Part shown: piece by piece, positions 35,618 to 46,951 of the stretch
How positions within the stretch are numbered: the stretch's first letter is position 1
Layout: the number at the start of each line of letters is the position of its first letter
Source: Nemertoderma westbladi
Lineage: Eukaryota > Xenacoelomorpha > Nemertodermatida > Nemertodermatidae
Length of the DNA stretch: 64,000 nucleotides
Assembly (NCBI GenBank): GCA_032718475.1
Contig: JAUCBJ010005021.1
Span: 1-64,000, forward strand
Direction: 5' to 3'
Notes under the pieces: model-generated
What the model was told of the DNA's origin: nothing
What the model saw: the letters and a program-made list of their open reading frames with translations, nothing else
Databases searched by the model: none
Position numbers and translations under genes: made by a program

Positions 35618-36778
35618 TGTAAAAGCTTTTGCGGATGTAACAAGCTATTTTTCTCCGCAATATACCGAGTAGGTATTTTAGCGGACATAACAAGCGATTT
35701 TGCCCGCTATGTCTGCATGTGTGCTTTAGCGGACATAAAAAGCCATTTTTCTCCGCAATAAGCTCAAATACTCTAAACATCGGAACTCAGATGACGACAT
35801 CTATCAGCTGTGTCCACAGTGTAACTTTTTCTTTGTTCTTTGTTAGTTCTTTGTTCGGTCGACCAATCAGAGCGGTTTTCACTCTGTGTTGGACATTGTA
35901 TACAGAAACTCACGCAATTCAGTCAGTGTGTATTTTTCCTGATGCCAGAAGACCGGCTTTGGAATTTCTGTGTTTCAGGCTTTAGCCAAACATTAGTAGG
36001 CTTGATCATAGAAACGTATAACTGTTATCTAATCAATCCAAACCACAAACCAAACTGGCAAATCAGCCTGTCATATCTCATCCAAACACCGCATTATTTT
36101 ACTGCTATTTACTGTCGGTTATTATTGTATCAGTTGATGGAATATTGTTATATTTGGATAATATCAATAAATAATCAGAAAACCCCAATCTCCTTGATAT
36201 ACTGAAGGTTAGAGAGACTGGTTACATATAACAATTGCGACTTACATTAAAGTGGTTTTGGAGTGAATATAATGCTATTTCATAGGCACTACATGTGTCG
36301 GTTGCTGTTCTCTTTATATGTGACTAAAATTAGTGAAGGTCGGCAGATCGGTGTGCAGTATTATGCGGTAGTGTGCATGAGTGTGGTAGATAACAAAGCA
36401 TCTCCTAAAGAATGCGCTTTATACGTGAATCAATAGCCATCCTGTCAGCCTGTTGTGCTTAGTGTAAGTCATAACTCTGTTTACATACTTAGAGCGCCAC
36501 GTCCTAAAGGAACTGTTGATATTTCCCGAAAGTGAATAATATTTGTCAGAGATTATATATTAACGATCAATCGAATAATACAGTATGCCTACACCGCAAT
36601 AAGGTCAGAGCTTCCGAATCCAGTCTCCCGGGTATATCCAGCGGGTGAATGGTCGCGCATAGGCTGGCTTCGGCTAATGTAGTGTATCCAATACTCGTCA
36701 TAGGCTAAAGTCGATTTATAACCTAGAAGACACCTAAATTTGGCAGGTTAAACTGCTAAAGGTCTGAAAGCGCGAACA
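35618..36778 (+). repeat. 5' LTR of element B
   Basis: 1161 bp, TG...CA ended, near-identical to 50096-51241. It carries eight extra bases near 36445 (CAGCCTGT region) and a short extra ATCAAT-type stretch near 36020 that the 3' copy lacks. The first 150 bases hold three hairpin-forming repeats built on GCGGA...TCCGC. An AATAAA lies near 36168 and is a possible poly(A) signal. Confidence 0.93.
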
Positions 36779-37130
36779 ATAACAGTTATTGAATTCTGAT
36801 TGCAGTGTAGGCAATAAATACAGTTTAATATTGTTCTGGTAAGAACAATAACAGTTATAGCTTCTTTATTGCACGTAGGCAATAAAGGGCAAAAGTACCG
36901 GTCGACCGGTAACCAATAGGCCTGACTACCTAACCACCCGAACCGGTACTTACAGCAGTACAGGTACAGCAGTATTATTCGATTTTGATAATTATATACC
37001 GGTAGGCCTTAATATTTAATCAGGGACGGCCGCCCTGGTTTTTTATTGAGATTTTACTTATTTCTGTCAGTTTTATTTATTTGTAGGTTAATATTGAGCA
37101 GAAGACGTGTAAGCCTGCTCAGATTGTACA

Positions 37131-37712
37131 GATAATTTGTAGGCTGGACTGTTGTCTGACTGTTGTTAGGTCTGAAGAGATTGCGGTGTGTGTAGAGTGT
37201 ATGTCCGATAAAGTACTAGTTAGGAACGTAGGGGCTTCCAGTGCTGTGAGGTAAATCCCCCTGAAAGAATAAGTCGTACTACTCGGTTAGAACGCATACT
37301 AACTAACCATTTCGGAGTCTGCATATACTGTAGTTTGTTTAGGCTTGATAGTAGTCTGCCAGCGTTTGGTCTGTATTTTTGTTTGTGTAGTCTGTACGGG
37401 TAGCGTAATATTTCTTATTTAGATAATTTGTAGGCTGGATTGTTGCCTGGCTGTTGTTAGGTCTGAAGAGATTGCGGTGTGTATAGAGTGTATGTCCGAT
37501 AAAGTACTAGTTAGGAACGTAGGGGCTTCCAGTGCTGTGAGGTAAATCCCCCTGAAAGAATAAGTCGTACTACTCGGTTAGAACGCATACTAACTAACCA
37601 TTTCGGAGTCTGCATATACTGTAGTTTGTTTGGGCTTGATAGTAGTCTGCCAGCGTTTGGTCTGTATTTTGTTTGAGTAGTCTGTACGCGTAGCGTAATA
37701 TTTATTATTCAG
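37131..37712 (+). repeat. 291-bp tandem duplication in the leader
   Basis: Units 37131-37421 and 37422-37712 are nearly identical, each starting GATAATTTGTAGGCTGGA and containing GTCCGATAAAGTACTAGTTA. Few differences separate them, so the duplication is recent. Confidence 0.93.
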
Positions 37713-38589
37713 AGTTTATGCGATTGTTCGCAACATTCACAACCCCAAGTTTATTCCTAGCTGTTTGGCGTAGGTAAAGACTGGTGATTTTATGCTCCTG
37801 TCACTCCGGCAGATACCGTGGTTCCTTTAGCTGTACAAGTATTTCTAACTGCTGGTTATTTGTTGTATAAGTGCTTGTACCTAATTTAGGGTTTAGTGTA
37901 CAGTGCTTTCCGAAGGTAATTAGTGTGTAGGCAGTATATTTGTGTTGTAAAGTGGTTAATAGGCACGTTGGCTCTGGTAGGCCGCGGTAATTAACTTCTA
38001 GGTAGGAACACTCCGTGATACATAACGTAGTACTTATAGCGATACGGCTATAAGTCGTCAGATGGTGGTATTTTTCCTATCTGGACAACGCAGCATATTT
38101 ACTACTGCTTTGTTATTTTCAAATACCGTAGAATCCTGTCTGTTTGTAATAACCAGATATTCTAACCCTTTGTTAGGCTGGTTCATAGACTTCTTGTAAA
38201 ATTACCCTAAAAATTCGTACGTGTAATTTTTGTGTTTATTTAGAGATTGTAATCTCACCCCGAATTGTACGTAATTAGTAGTATTAAGTAACTTAGGCAA
38301 ATTAGAATTATTTGTTTTAGTGTCCAACAAGTAGCACTTCACTGAGAGCGTACAGCTTCTGTGCAGTGACTCCTTCCCAGAAATAATAACATTTATTTCA
38401 AATATTGACAAAAACCCATTAAACGGGTATATATATATTATAAATCAACTCAAACCGATTTATAAAGTAGTAGGCCTGTCTTACCACAATTAGGTCTTAA
38501 TGTCAGTTGGACTACTGCTTAAATAACGGTAATCAAGTAAAGTAAAGTAAACAAGTAACCCCTAAAATTCAGAAATTCAATTATTCTAA

Positions 38590-38995
38590 AATAATTGACA
38601 TACCGGTATTTACGATAGGCTTATTATATTTATTTCTATAAATTTAGGCTGAAATTATACCGGTATTCTGTAATTAATTCTAGTCCATAATTATACTTAT
38701 ATATACTATAAGTGTAAGCTGTATACCGGTATTCACGATAGGCCTATTCTATATTTATATATTTGTGCTGAAATTATAGACCGGTATTCTGTGACAAACC
38801 TGTCTGTAATAATTATACTTATATATACTATAAGTGTAAGCTGTATACTGGTATTCACGATAGGCCTATTCTATATTTATATATTTGTGCTGAAATTATA
38901 TACCGGTATTCTGTGACAAACCTAGTCTGTAATAATACTTATATATATACTATAAGTATATACCGGTATTCTAATATATTGTATATATATCACGT
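38590..38995 (+). repeat. ~122-bp AT-rich tandem repeats before gag
   Basis: About three imperfect units around ATACCGGTATTCACGATAGG and TGTGCTGAAATTATA; TATACTATAAGTGTAAGC recurs 122 bases apart (38701 and 38823). The first and last units are partial. Confidence 0.8.
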
Positions 38996-39105
38996 TACAT
39001 AGAGTAACGATATCGGTAATTAATTACTAGGCTAACGGTGATACTGAATTACTAGACTTGCTTTAACTGTAATATAGCAGTAGGCATTCAACTGTACAAA
39101 CAAAC

Positions 39106-42100
39106 ATGTCTGACACAAAGCAAAACCTGTCAGACAGTCTCCAAGATACAACCATCTGTGACCCGTACAGGAGTGTGGAATGTGTGAGACCGAAGTTCAA
39201 CTCACCTCCTACTGTAAGAAAGATCATCCCTCCAGTAGTAGTATCAGACCCTAGGCTAGTCCAACACCGTAGGTCTATCATAGGCACTCGAGCTCGGGTC
39301 AAGCGGGACCAAGAGGCAGCTGTTGAACAGCAGCAACACTCGAGCCGAGAACTTATTTCTCAGCGGCCCGACAGCTCCAGTAGTACGGATACTGTAGAGC
39401 TCACACCCGAGCGCGGAGCAAAGATGGCAGATGCGGTTTATTCGGATCCCCTTCTCATCCTTCCTGCAGCCGTACTCACTAGGGTATTGATTGCGGTGGA
39501 GGAACACCAGATTGATTGGGCGAGAAGTAAGCGATCGACCAAGGATAGTTATGCGGGATACACAAGGGAAGAATTGAAGTCTATTGTCGAGTCGCAATGG
39601 AACTTCCCCGGACCCGGACTCCCGTTTGACTTATCGGAAGCTGCCTGGGAAGACATACACAGGATGGGAGTGACAAAAGAAACCAGCTATCCAGCTGTGT
39701 GGAAGAGGTCAGCAGCAGGATACGTACAGGGATTCTTCAGCTCTATGGAGCGATTAGAGGAACAACTGTTTCGACAACCCTAAGGACCTCAAGAGCAGGG
39801 AGAGCTGCTTTATCAAGTTAGAGAAAGAATTCTAAGAATCAGACTAATCCTATCGGCCTTTGAGGAAGCTTCGAAAAGAAGACAAGACACGTCGTTGCAA
39901 GTTGCTGTAAAGACTTGGTTCCAGCGGGTGAGTCTCCAGGTTCAAGGAACGGCCCAGTGGACAGCTCGGCTGGCTGAGCGCTCAACCCATGGAGAATCAA
40001 CAGACGCTACTTTTTCCCAAGTGGAAAGTGAAGCGACAGCTGAGAAACCGCATAAGAGGGATGCTATTGACATCTATCTGTCAGACTATCAACGATTTCT
40101 AGGTGACGAAGAGTTGAGGAGACGGTTGTCTGGACTTCGCCCTAATAGTGAAGGAACCAAGCTGGTGTTGGACGCAATAGATGTGGAAATGTTAGCTGCG
40201 AACCAAGCTAAATTTGATGAACGCCTCCGCATCGCTAGAGTCCAAGTAGAACAAGTAAAGAAAAAACGTATAGAAGACAGAAAGATAGCAGCAGAGGCAG
40301 CAGCAGAGGCAGAAGCGGAAAGAAAGGCGGTAGAAGTGGAAAGAAAATTAGCAGTGGCAGAAGCAGAACGAAGAGCGTCTGAAGAGACCACCCAACTAGA
40401 GTTGGAAAATATCCAAGAGAATCAATACTGCATAAATAAACAGTTGACAGCTAGTCAAATGCAGATGATGAGTCGATCTACTCCCAAAAGACAGGGATAT
40501 ACATCATCTGATGAAGGCGATACCACCGATCCTGAAGGCGGAGGAAATAGATCTCGTCTAAGCAGACGTAGAAGAATGTCCCATCATCAGAAATTGCCTG
40601 ATTTGCCCCCAGCTGTTAGAAGGCAACTAACTAACACAGACTTAGGTAGTACAGAACCCACAGACCAAATAATTAAAATAGAAAGACTCCCTACTATAGT
40701 AGATGAGCCTGAAATAATTAGGCCTGTTCTTGAAACCACCCCTTCGGTGATAGAGACACCTGTGCTCCCAGAAACTACCTCTAAATTCCCTTTGCACAGC
40801 ACTAAACTACCTGTGCACCACAAAACAACCCCTGAGACAGTTCCTGTCCTGGACTCCGAGCGAAATATCAATGATTTGTCGCCCGTTGTCCCTCGTCTAC
40901 CCGCTACTACGTTGGCGGCTCCCGCTTCGGCGGTCGAGTGGGTGGATGAGGGGCGGCGGGGGATGAATCTCCTGCTCGGGCAGATGCAGGAGACTGTTCG
41001 TCAGTTTAAAGGAACAGTAAGGGAAAGAGGTTAGAGTTGCAAGAAGTGCAGCAAAGTATTGCGTTAGAACGCGATAAATTAGTAAATACACAAAGGGGTA
41101 TACCACCACCCCCTGTAACAATGTGTCAACCTGTTAGGTCTGAAGTATTTCATGCGCAATGTGTGGAGCCTACACGCATCTATACTGCTAGTGAAGTGGA
41201 AACTCCTATAGTAAACCCTATTAAGGGTAATTATAAACCTGTTGACAATGATATTCCATATAGACTTGATAATAATCTGAGAAATTTATATACCGATAAC
41301 TCGATATTAAATAACACGATGGCCCAAGAAAGTTTTACGCGTCAAATGGCTAGAACCGAAGCCCGTCAAGCGGTAAAGGTGGGAGAGATCGTCAAGTTCA
41401 ATGGAGATGAGATGAAATGGTTACCTTTTAATGAATATTACAAAGATAACATACAGAACTCTGTGCTATCTAACGGAGAGAAACTTAGATTCCTCATCGA
41501 GTGCTTGGAAGGATCTCCCAAGTTGATGGCGTTAAAGTTTATTGGACATCCAGATGGATTAAGACAAGTTTGGGATACACTAAACATCAGGTATGGTAAT
41601 AGGAATAACATAGCTAGGTATTTATATGCAAAATTGGTAGCCCCCCGAAAGTTCATTAGCAGCGGGATTATAGAGTTTTCCGATGAGATTAAGGAGATCT
41701 GTAGACAATTAGATTGGCTAGGTAAGTCTCATGAATATCAGAGTTCTATGGTTATTGGAGCCGTGGCCTCTACTTTACCTAAGGGTGGAGTAGGTACACG
41801 CTGGGATAAGAAAGTGTTATATATGATGGAACAACAACGACGAGACCCTACCATGGCTGATCTCATGTCATTCTTAGATGGAGAAGTGAAATTACAGCTC
41901 CTAAAGCAGTCCAGAGAGAAGACACTGGAAAACAAGGTAAGTGAGAAACCCGTTTCTAGGAGAAAGGTAACACCAGTGTGTTATACCGACGACGGTGAAA
42001 GCCAGGCTTCTCAAGAAGAAGACAGCGGGAAAGACACTGAAAGATCTTATTATGTCAACAAAACGCCTAAAGACGTAAGTAAATTCAAGTCTCGAACCAA

Positions 42101-42257
42101 TGACAGGAGAGAACAGGTAAGAAAAACTCCTCCTACGTCTCCTAAGAGAATTCAGGTAAGAAAGCCCGAAGAAAGAACGAGTGTGCACAACGTTACTCAA
42201 AATAAGGTAAGTAACATCAAACCGAAATGTGCGCTGTGTGACGGGTCCCACCGTTAG
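39106..42257 (+). pseudogene. gag of element B, broken
   Basis: Gag starts at ATG 39106. It has a ~110-residue N-terminus, a block that element A lacks (about 39442-39978), a coiled coil (about 40230-40400), and the DUF1759-like domain (about 41370-41650). Three lesions break it: an in-frame TAA at 39781-39783; a one-base deletion near 41030 (GGAAAGAGG against GGAAAGTAGG in A); and a deletion of about 455 bp relative to A, joined near 42252, that removes the zinc knuckles and leaves a TAG at 42255. The frame is otherwise coding-like and closely matches A, so the damage is recent. Confidence 0.88.
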
Positions 42258-44389
42258 TTGAGGGTCCACGGACCTAAAAGGAGTTATATAGTGAACGCCC
42301 TCCTTGACTCCGGTAGCACAGGAACATTCATCGACAAAGAACTAGCCGAAGACATTTTTGCTGGACAACCCAAGTTCCGAACTAAGTTAAACATGTCAGG
42401 AATTATGCAGGTTTGGAAATCTACAGTAATAGCGGATTATTATGTAGGTGCGTTGTCCACCCCCCAGGATGAACTAGGAGAACACAGCATAAGGTCAGTA
42501 AAAATGGTGGCGATAAAGAACTTCGCTACCAGCCAAGTAGAACCTTATAACTGGGATGAGGACGATTTCACCCAGCGGCTTAATATACCTAGATTCAACA
42601 CAGATTACCCTGGAGTACAAATACTCATCGGCCAAAATGCGCATGAGGCGCTTGAGACATTGGAGAAACAGCCTGCTCAACCGCAACCACTACAAGCCTA
42701 TGTGGGAAGAACTAGAGTGGGTTGGTACTTTACTGGCCCTTCCCGTAGAACTCTCATGGAAAGGTTACCAAAAGAACAGGTATATCAAGTAAGTCAATGG
42801 GAAGTGGAGAGCAGTGAGGTAGACGACCCAACTGAGGGAACACCATACTCCTCAGATAATGACGATATCCACCAACTCTTCGACGAGGAGAATAACATCG
42901 ATCTCCTTACGGAAAACGAGACTTGGAAAAACCAAGTGAACCTATGTCAACTCATTCGTCCATCATGACAAGTCGACTATAACGACGAATTTAATGACGT
43001 AATCGAGCGCTATAATGCGAAGACTCGGGATGAACACGCCGTACGATTCTTTACTCAAGAGGGTGTAGAGCCCAATTCCTACGATAAGGCCCTATCGGTA
43101 GAAGAAGAAAGAGCCAAGCAGATCCAGGAGACAACTACACGTTTTCTTAAAGATCAAGGTAGATATGAAATCGGTCTACCATTCCGAAAGCGAGAACCAA
43201 AATTCATAAACAACCGACCCTTGGCGGAGAAAAGAATTGCTCAACTACATCGACGCCTTACGGCAAATGCTTCAGCTAAAGAAATGTATCAGACTCAGTT
43301 GAAGAAATTTATTAACAAGGGATATGCGGAGCGAGTACAGGAAGAAACACCTATAACTGAGAGAACGTACTATTTAACACATCATTACATTCCATTACAT
43401 TACATTCAGGACATTGCTTTCGCCGTGAGGACCAGCCAGTGCATAATCTTGTACTTTGGCAGCCTCATGGAGTGAATAAGCATGGTGGACAGCCCATGAC
43501 TTTCTTGAGACGCATCTTAAAGGACACTGGCCTTAAAGATGCGGATGATCTAGCAAATGTCATGGGTGATAGGGAGTTGTGGCGGTGCAATTTTGTTGAC
43601 AAGCCGGCACAGCATTCTTAAAAATGCAGCTGCAATGCAGCATGCCGATCCTAGTAGTAGTACATTCCCAAACCCGGTAAACCCCATGAAGTAAGGGTAG
43701 TATTTGACGGCTCCGCCCTCTACATGGGCCAATCCCTTAATTCCGAGTTGTTACCAGGACCCAACTTACTCCAATCCTTGTTGGGAATACTCTTAAGATT
43801 ACGACAATATTCAATCGCTTTCGCCTCCGATATAGAAGGCATGTTCTTACAAGTCAAGGCGCTGGATAGGGATCGAGATAGCCTACGATTTCTGTGGTGG
43901 CCGGAAGGAGACCTCAACCAGAAACCGGTGGAGTATTGGATGACCATCCAGGCTTTTGGGATAATCTCGAGCCCTTCAAACGCCTGCTCAGTGGTGCGCA
44001 CCACTGCTGATGACAACCGGGACGCCTTCTCTAAAGAGGTGATCGACAACATCAAATGGGATATATACATGGACGACAATTTAAAGTCCCTTCCATCAGT
44101 TGAAGAAGCCATTGATGTCGCCAAAGGAACGGTAGAGTGCTTAAAAAGAGGTGGTTTTCGATTAACTAAATTCACCAGCAACTCCCGTGAGTTTCTGGAA
44201 TCGATCCCGGTAGAAGATCGAGGAGCGAAAGATCTAGACCTAATCAAAGACGATCTTCCAGAAACCAAGACACTTGGTTTGAAATGGGACACAGAGAGAG
44301 ATATCCTGTTTTTCCAGCTAAAACAGTGAGATAATCCAGTTCGAACTAAACGGATTTGTTTAAGTATCCTGAGCACTTATTTCGATCCA
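42258..44389 (+). pseudogene. Protease and reverse transcriptase region of element B, broken
   Basis: Protease motif LLDSGSTGTFIDKEL near 42300 follows the Gag deletion. A TGA at 42966 (probably from CGA) interrupts the linker. The RT starts with GRYEIGLPFRKREP and NNRPLAEKRI (about 43160-43240), is split after YYLTHHYIP by a LINE insertion (43394-43660), and resumes with EVRVVFDGSALYMGQSLNSE and LLPGPNLLQSLLGILLR. The catalytic box YMDDN is at 44066-44080. A second TGA lies at 44327. The insertion plus its target duplication is 275 bp, which explains the frame change between the RT halves. Apart from these lesions the domain is complete. Confidence 0.9.
43394..43660 (+). mobile_element. 5'-truncated LINE inserted in the RT of element B
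   Basis: A 267-bp insert between two copies of TACATTCC (43386-43393 and 43661-43668). It encodes only the end of a LINE protein (GQPMTFLRRILKDTGL, then MGDRELWR) and finishes with the tail CCTAGTAGTAG, like LINE-B, but is a different subfamily (LINE-C). A minus-strand relative lies at about 53850-54030. Confidence 0.9.
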
Positions 44390-46951
44390 TTGGGATTTAT
44401 TAGCCCAGTTATATTGATTGCTCGGAGTTTAGTACAACAAATGTGGCTTGAAAACCACTCATGGGATGATCCACTTAAGGGAGAATTATTAAAGAAGTGG
44501 ATGAAATGGGAAGATTCTCTACTAGCCATCGAGAACTTTATAATTTCCCGCTCATATTTTGGTCATGTTCTCCCTACGTATTCATATCAACTCCATGTGT
44601 TTGGAGTCGCCAGCGATATGGGAATAGGTATAGTAGCCTACCTGAGAGTGGAAACTCCGGATGGAATTAAAGTCGCCTTGGTTACCTCTAAGGCATTGAT
44701 AAACAACAAGATGAAAGTTCCTCGAGCGGAGTTAAAAGCGGCTCTATATGCTACAGCCATCGGCCGAAATGTAACAGAACAGATCGAATATCCACTGGAG
44801 AAAACTGTCTATTGGACCGATGCTTTACTCGTGTTGGAGTATATAACCAATGAAGTCTGTCAGTTCAGCGTCTTCGTTACCAACAGAGTAGCCATTATAC
44901 TTAGTCGTACGAAGATGGATCAATGGAGACATTGCCCCAGAACGATAAATCCAGCAGACATCGCCTCTAGGGGAGCAACTCCACAAGAACTGATAGATAC
45001 TCCAGACTGGTTAGGTGGACCCGACTTCCTAAGCAAAGAAGAGGATGAATGGCCTCCTCATCTTACTACGGCGGAGATTAGACAGGCCAAGGGAGCGGAG
45101 AAAGTCAAACCTAAAACTCGGGCGAGTAAATCGAAGTTATTTAAACCCGTGGTAGATCTGTCTGTACTACACACTTCCGGAGACGACGCTTTGGATCCGA
45201 AACCCACAGCCACAAATAAGTCTGTTGTGGAAATCAGAGAGAAGGATTGGAAATCTGGAATACCAGACGTCTCGCAAGGACTCTCACCTCTCCTGCAGAG
45301 AGCGATATATCACTACAGTTCCTGGAATCGGCTCTGTAAGGCCGTTACATATTTAAAGCGATGTTTTCATCATCACTACTCCAGGACGAAGACCAATAGT
45401 GATACCGCTCCACTGACATCTGTGCAGGTCCATGTTGTTAAAGATCTTCCCAAATATAAGATATCCGACAGGTTTCTGAAGGAGATGATCAGTTATCAGG
45501 AGCATGAAGAAACCAATAAGCAGATGCTGAGACTCCTGCAATCCTATGAGGATTCCGATAAGTATTTCCTGTTGTTGAGAAATCCACAGATGCGCTTAAG
45601 GGATCGTTTCTCTAGCACTATGATAGATGGGTTGATACGTGTTGGAGGAAGATTAACTAATGCTCCATTATCCTTTGACACTAAATTTCCCATACTCATT
45701 AGAAATCTTGAAATACAAATCAAGATGATTGTAGATGTTCACAGCAAACTTTATCATGCTGGTAGAGAACGAGTTCTTAGCGAAATTCGAACTCGCTATT
45801 ATTTTTATAAACCCCGTAGAGCTCTGAACCAAGTTCTTAGGAACTGCATACCCTGTAGGAAAGCATTCAGTAGGCCTTTAACACAGCGAGAGGCAGAATT
45901 ACCTAGGGAACGAGTAAGCTTCTATGAACCACCCTTTACTAATACCAGTGTTGATTTATTTGGCCCTATTGAGGTATATCGTGCTAGGACTATAGTCAAG
46001 AGATGGTGTGTCATCTTTGTCTGTATGACTTGTAGAGCTATCCATCTCGATATGGTGAACGATTTATCTACCAACAGCTTCCTATTGAGCTTACGACGAC
46101 AGATCGCTCGCTTTGGAACTAGTAACACGATGAGATCTGATAAGGGAACAAACTTCATTGGTGCCAACAATGAAATCAAGGCTTACGTCAAAGATTGGAA
46201 CCAAAGACAGGTGGACGATCAGCTAAGGGTAACAGCGTCTAGCTGGACCTTCAACGCCGCCGACGCCCCTTGGTGGGGAGGAAGTTGGGAGAGATTAATC
46301 AGGAGCGTGAAGACCGCATTTCACTTTATAGTGCCGTGCCGCGCGTATCTCACCGACGAACTTTTGCGGACGTTAATGGAGGAAATCGCCGCCTATCTCA
46401 ACGAGAGACCGCTTATGCCAGTCTCATCGAGTCCCGATTCCCTGGAAGCGCTAACACCCGCGCACTTCCTACTGAAGAAACCTGTAGCCATGCTCCCACG
46501 ATCGGAAATCACCGACGGAGACGAATACTGCCGGCAAACTTGGCAACTTATGCAGTTGTTATCCCGTCGTTTCGCTGACCATTTCGAAAAACATTATCTG
46601 CCCACGCTACAACTTCGAACTAAGTGGTTTGCGCAGCAAGAAAACGTCAGCGCTGGAGACATGGTCCTTATTGTGGATTCAGATCTTCCACGTAAGCGGT
46701 GGCAGACAGGTCGTATCATCGAGACTCACATCTCGGATGATGGTTTGGTGCGATCGGTAGAACTCGTCGTCATGCGACGTAACTTTAAGAAACCGGGAAT
46801 TGTCTTCGAGACACAGCAGCTCAATCGCCCAGTTGGTCGTTTATGTTTACTGGAAAGAGACAGAGAACTCTCCGGAAACTATGGAAGGCAAGATACTCTT
46901 CCCACGACCACCTCCCTAATCCAACAAACATCTAGGGACTCCCCAACGTAA
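44390..46951 (+). pseudogene. RNase H and integrase region of element B (open frame)
   Basis: 853 codons are open here, in the same frame as the upstream RT half (stop at 44327). RNase H-like part: VASDMGIGIVAYLR (about 44607), then RAELKAALYATAIG and TDALLVLEYI; INPADIASRGATPQE ends it. Integrase: H2C2 zinc site (VHSKLYHAGRERVL to NCIPCRK, about 45735-45860), core with Asp in SVDLFGP (45953), Asp in RSDKGTNF (46139) and Glu in SWERLIRS (46289), then a DUF5641-like tail with AGDMVLIVDSDLPRKRW. The catalytic triad is present, so this part would be functional if expressed. Element A lacks RT and integrase but keeps the joins at both sides (NPTDIASRG and GIVFGMQRLN). Confidence 0.92.

Larger units (their letters stand above)
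36779..39105 (+). other. Long leader of element B between 5' LTR and gag
   Basis: 2.3 kb without a supported ORF. Directly after the LTR I see ATAACAGTTATTG and no TGG that would match a tRNA 3' end; AACAATAACAGTTAT recurs about 65 bases later. The leader contains a 291-bp tandem duplication and ~122-bp repeats, listed separately. A leader this long would hold packaging and splicing signals; none can be assigned from sequence. Confidence 0.75.

Noticed and set aside
35618-36778. Solo LTR
   Set aside because: The CAGAT duplication beside it matches the one after the LTR at 50096-51241, so it is the 5' LTR of a complete element.
43439-43621. Separate small gene inside the RT region
   Set aside because: It is the C-terminal end of a truncated LINE bounded by TACATTCC duplications.
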